NCBI GenBank assembly: GCA_964615365.1
Contig: CAZTOU010000008.1
Location: forward strand, 72,297-136,296
Direction: 5' to 3'
Source of the DNA: CAVXZE01 sp964615365
Lineage (GTDB): Bacteria; Myxococcota_A; UBA9160; UBA6930
DNA length: 64,000 nt
A program made the translations under genes and the position numbers. This document shows positions 25,373 to 33,409 of the stretch, piece by piece. How positions within the stretch are numbered: the stretch's first letter is position 1; every line of letters begins with the position of its first letter. The notes below the pieces were generated by a model. That model had not been told where the DNA came from, ran no database searches, and saw only the letters and a list, made by a program, of their open reading frames with translations.

Positions 25373-26016
25373 ACGCGTTCCCTCCTCCGGTAGGTCCAGA
25401 AGCAGAGCGGGCGCCCCTCCCGGAGCCACTCGAGCTGGTAGGCGGTGCGCATGCGCCCCGGTACCTCGCGCAGGAAGGGCTGCGAAGGATGGGCGTTCTC
25501 GAGCAGCGGATCTGCCACCAGCGCTTCGTCGATCCACTCCGCATAGCCCTGGTGGTCGGTGGAGATCTCGACGCAGCCACCGGGCTGCAACCGGAGCGCG
25601 AGGTCGCGCAGGAAGGATGGCTGGATCAGGCGTCGGCGATGATGGCGCTTCTTCGGCCAGGGATCCGAGAAGTTGATCCAGAAGGTCTCGACCGAGGACT
25701 CGGGAAGCAGCTCTCGTACCATCTCCTCTCCGGTTCCCTCGACGAGTCGGATGTTGCGGGTCTCGCTGCGCGCCAGACGCCGCGCCATCTTTAGCACCCG
25801 CTTCATCGAGACGTCCACGCCCACGTGCGCCACCTCGGGACGCGTCTCGGCGAGGTTCCAGAGGAACTCGCCGCGCCCGAAGCCGATCTCCACCACCATC
25901 GGAAAGGGCTCGGGGAGATCGTCGGCGAACAGGGATTCCCATCCCTTTTCGCGCACCTGGTCCCGGTCCACGCGCAGATCGGTGCCGGGGATGTCGTATT
26001 TCAGCCGACGACTCAC
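25369..26016 (-). CDS. trmB: tRNA (guanine-N7-)-methyltransferase TrmB
   Basis: 215 aa. Methylates G46 of tRNA using SAM. Motif I reads V-V-E-I-G-F-G-R-G-E-F; the family signature F-S-D-P-W-P-K-K-R-H-H-R-R-R is complete; S-T-D-H-Q-G-Y follows. GTG start. The stop overlaps the rlmN start, so two RNA methyltransferases are coupled. Confidence 0.95.
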   Translation of the reverse strand: MSRRLKYDIPGTDLRVDRDQVREKGWESLFADDLPEPFPMVVEIGFGRGEFLWNLAETRPEVAHVGVDVSMKRVLKMARRLARSETRNIRLVEGTGEEMVRELLPESSVETFWINFSDPWPKKRHHRRRLIQPSFLRDLALRLQPGGCVEISTDHQGYAEWIDEALVADPLLENAHPSQPFLREVPGRMRTAYQLEWLREGRPLCFWTYRRRERV

Positions 26017-26027
26017 GATGCGAGATT

Positions 26028-26050
26028 AGCCCGCGTGCCCCCGTCGGGCT
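26028..26050 (-). terminator. Hairpin between sppA and trmB
   Basis: Six-bp perfect stem AGCCCG/CGGGCT (26028-26033 and 26045-26050), just after the sppA stop on the minus strand; no T tract. It may separate the SppA operon from trmB-rlmN. Confidence 0.35.
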
Positions 26051-26051
26051 G

Positions 26052-27653
26052 TCAAGGGGTCCGCGGAACCAGGCTGCGGAGCAGAGCCAGCGCACCGGGA
26101 ATGCGCGGAAGGCGCGGGTGCACCTCCAGCAGGATCGACTCGGAAGGAGCGATCCCGGCGCGCCGGCGAACCTCCAGCAGCGCCTCGAGGGGGCCGCCGA
26201 AGCCATCCACGAGGCCCAGTGAGTTCGCGCGCCGGCCGGTCCAGATCCGGCCCTGGGCGATCCGGTTGACCTGATCGCGGGTCATCGACCGCCCCTCCGC
26301 CACCCGCTCCAGGAACAGCTCGTAGACGGCTCGCATCTCGTCCTGCACGGCCGACCGCTCGTCGGGGGTGAAGGGCCGCGTCTCCGACAGCAGGCCGGCC
26401 CGGGCTCCCCGTTCCACCGCATCCTTGGCGACGCCGAGACGCTGGTAGAAACCTGCGAGGTTCACCTTTCCGCCGACGACGCCGATCGAGCCCGTCACGG
26501 TACCCGTCTCGGCGAAGATGGCATCGGCGGCGGCGGCGACGTAGTAGCCACCGGACGCCACCACGTCGCCCATCGAGACGACCACCGGCTTCTCGGTGCG
26601 GAGCTGTCGCACGGCCCGCCAGATCAGGTCCGAGGCGACCCCATCTCCACCGGGGCTGTCGATTCGCAGCACCACCCCGCGCACTCTCTCGTCCTCGAGA
26701 ATGCGCTCGAGCAGTGTGCGGTAGGCGTCGGAGGCCACCCCGCGCGAGCCGCCACCCCGGCGGATCGCGCCGTCGGCGACCACGTAGGCGATGCGAGGGA
26801 AGTCACCGAAGAGCGGTCGGAACCCGGGGTCCGCGGCGCGGAAGGTCGAGTAGACCGATGCGTCCACCAGCTTCACCTCCCGCTCGGAAGGGGTGAGCTC
26901 CCCCAGCGCATCTTCGATCTGGTCCGGGTACAGACAGGCGTCGGCCAGGCCCACCTCCACGGCCGCGCGGGCGCTGTAGGGGCCTCCGTCGATCAACGAG
27001 CGGACCCGATCCGCGTCGATCTCCCGCCCCTCGGCGATGCCGTCGACGAGGGTCGTGTAGAAGTCGTCGATCACCTCCTCGAGCTGCTCCCGCTGCTCGG
27101 GTGACATCGCCTCCCGGGTGAAGATCTCGGCCGCGCTCTTGAACCCACCCACCCGCACCACCTCGGGCTTCACGCCCAGGTTGCCGAGCAGGTCCTTCAC
27201 GAAGTAGCTCTCGAATCGCAGCCCGAGGAGGAAGACGGAGCCGGCGTCCGGCAGCCAGAGCCGGCTGGCGGCACTCGCCAGGAGCATGTCCTCGCTGGAG
27301 AGGGTCTCGCCGTAGACCACCACCGGCTTCCCCGCCGCGCAGACCTGCTCGACGGCGCGGCGCAGGGTCAGGACCCGGGAGAACCCGCGTCGCATTCCGT
27401 CGAGGCGAATCAGCACTCCCGCCACGCGCGGGTCCGAGGCCGCGTGCTCCAGCACCCGGAGCAGCTCCAGAAAGGTGAGGGAGTGATCGCGGCGCCGGAA
27501 GAGCGCGGGCGGGAGCAGGTCCTCGACCGGGGGAGCCAGCCGAATCCGGACCCAGATCGGCCCCTGCGGCAGCGCGAAGTGTCCGACAGCGCGCTCCGCG
27601 ACCCGCACCGCGTTGGCGCCGATCCGGCGGGCCAGCTCGGCGGATCGCGCCAT
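26052..27653 (-). CDS. sppA: Signal peptide peptidase SppA (long form)
   Basis: 533 aa, the tandem-domain (67K) type. It degrades cleaved signal peptides with a Ser-Lys dyad: Lys172 (G-F-K-S-A-A-E) in the N-terminal repeat and Ser367 (V-V-A-S-G-G-Y-Y) in the C-terminal repeat are both present. Unlike the E. coli protein, no clear N-terminal membrane helix is visible. ATG 27653 overlaps the VWA stop (TGATG); ATG 27665 is an alternative. It closes a five-gene overlapping operon. Confidence 0.88.
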   Translation of the reverse strand: MARSAELARRIGANAVRVAERAVGHFALPQGPIWVRIRLAPPVEDLLPPALFRRRDHSLTFLELLRVLEHAASDPRVAGVLIRLDGMRRGFSRVLTLRRAVEQVCAAGKPVVVYGETLSSEDMLLASAASRLWLPDAGSVFLLGLRFESYFVKDLLGNLGVKPEVVRVGGFKSAAEIFTREAMSPEQREQLEEVIDDFYTTLVDGIAEGREIDADRVRSLIDGGPYSARAAVEVGLADACLYPDQIEDALGELTPSEREVKLVDASVYSTFRAADPGFRPLFGDFPRIAYVVADGAIRRGGGSRGVASDAYRTLLERILEDERVRGVVLRIDSPGGDGVASDLIWRAVRQLRTEKPVVVSMGDVVASGGYYVAAAADAIFAETGTVTGSIGVVGGKVNLAGFYQRLGVAKDAVERGARAGLLSETRPFTPDERSAVQDEMRAVYELFLERVAEGRSMTRDQVNRIAQGRIWTGRRANSLGLVDGFGGPLEALLEVRRRAGIAPSESILLEVHPRLPRIPGALALLRSLVPRTP

Positions 27654-29278
27654 CAGCCGTGCCATGCGCGCCGCCGCGAGAGGTAGTCGACCATCAGAAA
27701 GGCGCCGAGCCGGCTCGGCGAGGTGAAGAAGGCGCGACCCTTGTTGATCTCGGTCATGCGCTCCACGAAGCCCACCAGCTCCGGGGAATCGTCGAGCATG
27801 AAGGTGTTGATGGTGATGCCGCGCCTGGTGACGCGCCGAACCGTCTTGAGCGTCTCGGCCACCGCGTGGGGAGAGATGCCAGCGAATCCCATCGGCCACT
27901 CGACCCGCAGCTCCCGGCCGGCGAAGTACGCCGTGGGCTGCCCGTCCGTCACCACCAGGATCTGGGAGCTCGCGCTCGGATGGCGATGGATCAGGCGCTC
28001 CGCCAGGAGCAGCCCCTCCTGGAGATTGGTGAACGGGTCCCCGATGTCCCAGGTCACCAGCGGCAGCTCCCGGATCCCGAGCTCCCGGGCCCGCGTCGAG
28101 AAGCCCACCACGAAGAAGTCGTCTCGGGGGAATCGGGTGCGGATCAGGTGATCGAGGGCGAGGACCACGCGCTTCGCCGCCGGGAAACGACCCGCCCAGG
28201 ACATCGACCAGCTCATGTCCAACAGCAGCACCGTGGTGGCCTGGGTATTGAAGTCGGATTCGTGGACCTCGAGATCGTCGACGCAGAGGCGGACCGGTGT
28301 CCCCATCGCGCCTCCCGCCGCGGCCGCCCTGCGGATCCCGTTCAGGAGAGTGCGCACGATGTGGAGATCCAGGCTGTCCCCGAACTCGAAGGGACGGGTC
28401 TCATCCGGACGCGGGACGGCAATCCCCCGATGCACCGTCTCGTGGTCGCCCGACCGCCCCTTGCGCAGGGCCCCGTAGACCGAGGCCAGGGCCTGTGCGC
28501 CGATGCGTCGGATCGCGCGCGGCGTGAGCTCGAGCCCCCCCGTACCGTCGCGGAGGTATCCGGCCCGGCGGAGCTCCTCCGAGAGATCGCGCAGCAGGAT
28601 CACCGACTCGACCGCGTCGTCGGAGAGCAGATCCCGTAGCTGATCCGGGGTCAGGGATTCCAGGTTGCCCTCGGCGAGATCCCGCGCCAGCCGTTCCAGC
28701 GACTCGATCTCCTCGCGGATCCGCTGCGCGGTCTCGTAGTCCGCCGACTCGGCCCCCCGGAAGCGCCCCCCCTGCTCTCGCTGAAACTCCTCCAGCGCCC
28801 GTAGCCGGTCCAGCTCCGCGAGCAGCTCCTGGAACTCGCCACCGGCCTCGGCGTCCTCGAACTCGTAGTCGCGAAAGCGCTCGATGGCATCGGAGAGGGA
28901 TCGCGCCTCGGCGTGGCGGCGGTCCATGAAATCGTTCATGCGCGAGGACTCGAAGCCCTGGCTCTCGCGCAGGGCCCCTTCCTCGCGATCGAGGATGTCG
29001 CCGAGCCGCTGTCGGATCTCGTCGGTGGAGGAGTCCAGGTTGTACTGGTCGTAGAGGGAACGTGCGCGTTCCCGGAGCTCGTCGATCAGCTCCTGGACGC
29101 CCATCACCCGCATGTTCATTCCGGCCATCTGGAAGCCGTAGCGGCGCATCCACTCCAGGGCCTGCTCGACGTCGAGCCCCTCCATGAGCAGATCGGACAT
29201 GGCGTCGAGCGCGCGGCGGGCGTCGAGCGAGAACTCCTCCTGCCGGCCATCCCAGCGGCTGTAGCGGTGGATTCTCAT
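27653..29278 (-). CDS. VWA-domain protein paired with a ChlI/MoxR-like ATPase
   Basis: 541 aa. The N-terminal 300 residues are highly charged, with long coiled-coil-like helices. The C-terminal von Willebrand A domain carries an intact MIDAS motif D-M-S-W-S starting at Asp354, with V-V-T-D-G-Q-P for the fourth metal contact. No signal peptide. Such VWA proteins work with MoxR or Mg-chelatase ChlI-like AAA+ ATPases, and the ATPase gene is directly upstream, overlapping by ATGA. The client is unknown; metal insertion or protein-complex remodelling is inferred from the family. Confidence 0.82.
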   Translation of the reverse strand: MRIHRYSRWDGRQEEFSLDARRALDAMSDLLMEGLDVEQALEWMRRYGFQMAGMNMRVMGVQELIDELRERARSLYDQYNLDSSTDEIRQRLGDILDREEGALRESQGFESSRMNDFMDRRHAEARSLSDAIERFRDYEFEDAEAGGEFQELLAELDRLRALEEFQREQGGRFRGAESADYETAQRIREEIESLERLARDLAEGNLESLTPDQLRDLLSDDAVESVILLRDLSEELRRAGYLRDGTGGLELTPRAIRRIGAQALASVYGALRKGRSGDHETVHRGIAVPRPDETRPFEFGDSLDLHIVRTLLNGIRRAAAAGGAMGTPVRLCVDDLEVHESDFNTQATTVLLLDMSWSMSWAGRFPAAKRVVLALDHLIRTRFPRDDFFVVGFSTRARELGIRELPLVTWDIGDPFTNLQEGLLLAERLIHRHPSASSQILVVTDGQPTAYFAGRELRVEWPMGFAGISPHAVAETLKTVRRVTRRGITINTFMLDDSPELVGFVERMTEINKGRAFFTSPSRLGAFLMVDYLSRRRAWHG

Positions 29279-30684
29279 GAGCGGGTGTACCGCGCCCCGG
29301 AATCGATCGTCGCCTTGTTGAGCCGGTTCGAGAGGTGGAGGCCCTCCAGAATGAACTCGATCGCCGACGCCAGGCGCTCGGGCGAAGCCCCCTCCACCAG
29401 CCGGGTGGCCGCCTCCCGGAGGCCGCGGATCTCGTCGAGCCCCTCCAGGTAGTCGCCGCCGGGCATGCCCGCCGAGACCTCGACGTTCCAGCCCTGGTCG
29501 AAGGACTCCACCACCGAGGCCACTCCCTCCACGGGGACCACTCCGTCGAAGACGAGGCGCGTCGCCCGCTTGATCAGCTCGCGGACCACGGTCACCTCGG
29601 AGCGATCCTCTCCCGCGTACTCGAACTCGAGCTTCCCGGCGGTGGAGGTCACCAGGGCCGGGAGATCGCTGATCCGCGGAACCGCCTCCTCCTCGCCGAA
29701 CCGGATCGCCCGCCGCAGGGCGTTCGCGATCAGGGTCTCGTAGTTCGAGATGGAGACGCGAACCGAGACTCCCGAGGTCTGGTTCACGTCGGGACTGCTG
29801 CGCGCCTGGAGCGTGATCTCGCCGATCAGCGCCTCCATGAAGTCGGGGACGAAGACGCGAATCCCCTCCACCGCAGGTACGCGCACCTCCTGGCGGACCA
29901 CCGCGAGCTCGACCTCGCGGCTCTCCGGATAGTGGGTGCGAACCTGGGCAGCGTAGCGATCCTTGAGCGGCGTGATGATCCTACCGCGGCTGGTGTAGTC
30001 CTCGGGGTTGGCGCTGGCCACCACCATCACGTCGAGGGGCAGGCGAACCCGGTAACCCTTTACCTGGACGTCCCGCTCCTGCATCACGTTGAAGAGCCCG
30101 ACCTGGACCTTCTCGGTCAGGTCGGGAAGCTCGTTGATGCAGAAGATGCCGCGATGGGCGCGGGGCAGGAGTCCGAAGTGGATGGTGAGCTCGTCGGAGA
30201 GAGACCTCCCCTCGGCCACCCTCACCGGGTCCACGTCGCCGATCAGATCGGCGATAGAGACGTCCGGGGTCGCGAGCTTCTCGACGTAGCGGTCCTCCCG
30301 GTGCACCCAGGCGATCTCGGTGTCATCGCCCCGCTCGGCGACCCGTTGCCGGGCGAACGCGGAGATCGGCGTCAGGGGATCGTCGTGGATCTCGCTGCCC
30401 GCGACCTCGGGACTCCACTCGTCGAGCAGATCGACCAGGGCGCGGATCATGCGCGACTTCGCCTGGCCCCGTTCGCCGAGGAAGATGAGATCGTGACCGC
30501 TGAGCAACGCGTTCTCGACCGCGGGAATCACCGTGTCGTCGTAGCCGAGGATGCCGGGAAAGAGCTGCTCTCCGGTGCGCAGCTTGCGGAGCAGGTTGGC
30601 CCGGATCTCCTCTCGGAGCGTGAGGATCGAGGTTCCGTCCCGGCGGAGCTCGCCAAGCGTGCAGGGGCGCGGGGGCTGGCCCAT
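29275..30684 (-). CDS. AAA+ ATPase of the MoxR / magnesium chelatase ChlI-like class
   Basis: 469 aa. Walker A is G-E-R-G-Q-A-K-S (residues 70-77). The Walker B region reads G-I-F-C-I-N-E-L-P-D-L (about 179-189), with Asn in place of the first acidic residue. A-S-A-N-P-E-D-Y (sensor 1) and S-R-G-R-I-I-T-P-L-K-D-R-Y follow, then a helical lid. It is neither BchI nor a sigma54 activator: the GAFTGA loop is absent. Start ATG 30684 overlaps the protease stop (TGATG). Operates with the VWA protein downstream. Confidence 0.82.
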   Translation of the reverse strand: MGQPPRPCTLGELRRDGTSILTLREEIRANLLRKLRTGEQLFPGILGYDDTVIPAVENALLSGHDLIFLGERGQAKSRMIRALVDLLDEWSPEVAGSEIHDDPLTPISAFARQRVAERGDDTEIAWVHREDRYVEKLATPDVSIADLIGDVDPVRVAEGRSLSDELTIHFGLLPRAHRGIFCINELPDLTEKVQVGLFNVMQERDVQVKGYRVRLPLDVMVVASANPEDYTSRGRIITPLKDRYAAQVRTHYPESREVELAVVRQEVRVPAVEGIRVFVPDFMEALIGEITLQARSSPDVNQTSGVSVRVSISNYETLIANALRRAIRFGEEEAVPRISDLPALVTSTAGKLEFEYAGEDRSEVTVVRELIKRATRLVFDGVVPVEGVASVVESFDQGWNVEVSAGMPGGDYLEGLDEIRGLREAATRLVEGASPERLASAIEFILEGLHLSNRLNKATIDSGARYTRS

Positions 30685-31526
30685 CAACGCGTCCGGGACC
30701 GCGACTCGACGGCGGAATCCGACGCTCCGGTCAGCAGGCGGATGCGCCGCTGGATGATCTCGAAGCGACCGGAATCGTCGCGGCGCAAATTCGGGTCCGG
30801 TGCGAGCGCGTCGATCATGAGTCGCGTCTCCTGGATCCGCTCGTCGGTTGCGGGGTGGCTGGAGAGAAAGGTCACGGCTCTCGATCCGGTCCTGTTCCGG
30901 AGGGTCTGGAAAAAGGCCACGAGCCCGACGGGATCGTAGCCGGCCTTCGACATCACCTCGACCGCGAAGGCATCGGACTCCCGCTCCGCGTCGCGGCCGA
31001 ACTTGTTGAGGTACGCGGTTCCCGCCAGGGCTCCGCCGAGGTTCGCCGCACCGGCCGCCGCCGATCCTCCCAACACCCCGGCGGCGACCACCGCACCCTG
31101 GTGGGCGATTCCCGTATTGCGCCGGCGGTTGTAGTTCTGGGCGATGTGTCGCTTCACCACGTGTCCCACCTCGTGGGCGATCACACCCGCGAGCTCGCAC
31201 ACGTTTCGCGCCATCAGGATGGTCTCGGTGTGAATGTAGATGTAACCGGCCGGCGCGGCGAAGGCGTTGATCTCGTCGTCCGCGACCACGTAGAAGCGAT
31301 AGACAAAGGGCTGGGGACCCGCGGCCTGCAAGATCTCCTCCCCGATCCGCTCCACGTATCCCGTGACCACCGAATCCCGCAGCAGATCCACTTCCCTGCG
31401 AATCTCCCGGGAGAACTCCGCTCCGAGCTTCTTCTCCTGGGGAACCGTCAGCGTGCCGCAGGCGCCGAGAAGGGGAAGAGTCATCACGCCGAGCAGCGCG
31501 GCTCCCCTACGGCCGATCCGCAGCAT
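30684..31526 (-). CDS. M48-family metalloprotease lipoprotein
   Basis: 280 aa. A lipoprotein signal ends in L-L-G-A-C (lipidated Cys23). The zinc motif H-E-V-G-H spans residues 118-122 and the third ligand is probably Glu183 in E-R-E-S-D-A-F-A. The length and F-x-S-S-H-P-x-T-x-x-R motif (F-L-S-S-H-P-A-T-D-E-R) match periplasmic BepA/LoiP-like quality-control proteases, without the TPR tail of BepA. Start overlaps the kinase gene by 20 bases, and its stop overlaps the ATPase start. Confidence 0.9.
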   Translation of the reverse strand: MLRIGRRGAALLGVMTLPLLGACGTLTVPQEKKLGAEFSREIRREVDLLRDSVVTGYVERIGEEILQAAGPQPFVYRFYVVADDEINAFAAPAGYIYIHTETILMARNVCELAGVIAHEVGHVVKRHIAQNYNRRRNTGIAHQGAVVAAGVLGGSAAAGAANLGGALAGTAYLNKFGRDAERESDAFAVEVMSKAGYDPVGLVAFFQTLRNRTGSRAVTFLSSHPATDERIQETRLMIDALAPDPNLRRDDSGRFEIIQRRIRLLTGASDSAVESRSRTR

Positions 31527-32700
31527 CGAGCTCGCCCTGCTTTCGGAGCGACTCCGTCACGTGGCGGATGATCGAGACCACCGAATCGTCGAAAACGCTG
31601 TTGTCGACGATGGGAATCCCCTCCTCCTCTGCCAGCTCGAGCAGGTACTCCTGGATCCGGAGGATCGAGTCGAGGTGCTCGATGTAGCGGTGAGGCGGAC
31701 GGCCGGCGGCATTCTTGGCGCGTGCGGCGAAGCGGGTGCCGAACCCGTCCTCGTCGAGGCTCGCCACGACGAGGAAGATCACCTGGGCCAGGTCTCGGTA
31801 GTGCTCGAGATCGACCAGGCCCGGGACTACGGAGACTCCCTCGAGAATCATGCTCCGGTTCTCCGCGACGGCGCGATCCATCATGGCGCGCACACCGACG
31901 GAGACCGTGGTTGCCTGGACCAGGAATCCGTCCACCACCGGATCATCACTGGTGGCGCGCTCCGCCACCACCTGATGGGCGTTGTAGGAGGAGACGTGAA
32001 TCGCCGGCACCAGAGCCGGCGACAGCATGATCCGCATCACCTGTCGGATCGCGTCGGTGGAAACGACTCGTTGAATTCCCAGACGGTGGGCGACCTCGTG
32101 CCCCAGGGAAGTCTTGCCCGCTCCGGCTGCACCGCCGAGAAGCAGGATCATCGGCTTCTCCGAATGCTGGCACTCCCGCCACGCCAGGTAGCGCTGCGAG
32201 GCCCGCTCGTCCGCGAGCCGTTCCAGGGTCTCGCAGGCGAGGCGTCGCAGCTCGCTGCTCTCGACCTCGGGCGCGCCCCGCCGGCGCAGCTCGCCCTCGA
32301 TCTCCCGGGCCACGTCGAAGGTGTCGCTGGGCTCGATGGCGGCAGACAGCAGTGACTGAGAGAGGAGCCCCTTGGAGAATGGGACCCCCTTTCCTTTCCC
32401 GGTGACCAGGACCGGCTTGGGCAGGTGGACGCCGGGTAGCTCCTCGAAATCCTCCGGGGCACCCAGGAACTCGCGGGCCGCCTTGACCAGATCCTTGGGG
32501 GTCACCGAGCCGAGGCCCCGAATCCTGTCCCGCACCGCGTTGGCGACCCGGTAGGCATCCTCGAAGCTGGCGCCCCGGGACATCAGGGAGTGAACCATGA
32601 TCCCGCGCATGAAGGGCCGGCGGCCCGTCTCGTCCACGACCACCGTGCGCTTGGTCGGGGCCCGATCCGAATCCCGGTTCACCGACCTGGCAGAGCCCAT
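31507..32700 (-). CDS. 2-phosphoglycerate kinase-like protein with ATP-cone domain
   Basis: 397 aa. N-terminal ATP-cone (about 20-110; V-V-D-E-T-G-R-R-P-F-M-R-G-I and later V-L-V-T-G-K-G-K-G), then a P-loop kinase domain with G-G-A-A-G-A-G-K-T-S-L-G and S-T-D-A-I-R-Q-V-M-R. This architecture is that of archaeal 2-phosphoglycerate kinase, which makes 2,3-diphosphoglycerate for the thermoprotectant cyclic form. In a bacterium the product is uncertain; a regulatory kinase is possible. First gene of the minus-strand operon; ATG start. Confidence 0.75.
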   Translation of the reverse strand: MGSARSVNRDSDRAPTKRTVVVDETGRRPFMRGIMVHSLMSRGASFEDAYRVANAVRDRIRGLGSVTPKDLVKAAREFLGAPEDFEELPGVHLPKPVLVTGKGKGVPFSKGLLSQSLLSAAIEPSDTFDVAREIEGELRRRGAPEVESSELRRLACETLERLADERASQRYLAWRECQHSEKPMILLLGGAAGAGKTSLGHEVAHRLGIQRVVSTDAIRQVMRIMLSPALVPAIHVSSYNAHQVVAERATSDDPVVDGFLVQATTVSVGVRAMMDRAVAENRSMILEGVSVVPGLVDLEHYRDLAQVIFLVVASLDEDGFGTRFAARAKNAAGRPPHRYIEHLDSILRIQEYLLELAEEEGIPIVDNSVFDDSVVSIIRHVTESLRKQGELDAADRP

Positions 32701-32811
32701 GCGCTCAGCCTACCCCAGGGCCGGTAGGCGGGCGAGACGCCGAATATCGGTAGAAACCTCTAACCATTGCTTCGAAATCTACTGAACGCGACATTCCCGG
32801 GCAGTTTTTGC

Positions 32812-32838
32812 TTGACTTCATACACAGACCGGTTCAAT
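32812..32838 (+). promoter_or_regulatory. Possible promoter before the MerR-like gene
   Basis: TTGACT at 32812-32817 with TTCAAT at 32833-32838, a short 15-base spacer. The region 32750-32850 is clearly AT-richer than its surroundings. Weak case. Confidence 0.3.
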
Positions 32839-32868
32839 TGTCCCCACAGGGGATTCTCGGGGGGGTTC

Positions 32869-33358
32869 ATGGCCAGTGCATCGGCGCTGGAGCTGTACCG
32901 AAGTCGCGAGGTCGCGCAGATCCTCGGAATTTCACGCCGGCAGCTCCAGTACTGGGCGAAGACCGATCTGGTCCGGCCCTCCCAGTGCACCCAGGGGACA
33001 CCACCGCTATTCGTTTCAGGATCTGATCGCGCTCAAGGCCGCCAAGCGGTTGATCGACGCCGGCGTGTCGGTCCAGCGTCTCCGCGAGAGCATCTGCGCA
33101 CTGCGGAGAGTGCTCCCCACCGTGGACCGGCCGTTGGCCGAGCTGGTGCTGGTGGCCACCGGTGACATCGTCCTGGTGCTTCACGAGGGCTCCGCCTTCG
33201 AGGCGGCCACCGGCCAGGAATGGGTCTTCGAAGTCGCTCAGTTCCAGCGCGAACTCGAGGCTTGGAGGCAGAAGCCCAGGCCTCTCGCGAGGCGTCGCTC
33301 GGTTCCTTCGACCGGAACCGGCGCAGCGGAATCAGGAACCAGATCGGAATCGGAATAG
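32869..33358 (+). pseudogene. MerR-type regulator split by a one-base frameshift
   Basis: The first 42 codons from ATG 32869 encode a MerR helix-turn-helix (Y-R-S-R-E-V-A-Q-I-L-G-I-S-R-R-Q-L-Q-Y-W). The frame then breaks in the family motif. Dropping one G from the GGGG run at 32994-32997 gives T-Q-G-H-H-R-Y-S-F-Q-D-L-I-A-L-K, the expected MerR continuation, and a frame open to the TAG at 33356. The repaired product would be 162 aa, with a C-terminal domain ending in a basic, Pro-rich tail. It could be a real mutation, an assembly error or programmed frameshifting. The gene precedes parA by about 50 bases. Confidence 0.75.
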
Positions 33359-33409
33359 GGAGGGTCGAGAGAGCCTGAGAGAACGTCCGCAACAGGGGGG
33401 AACACCGAA

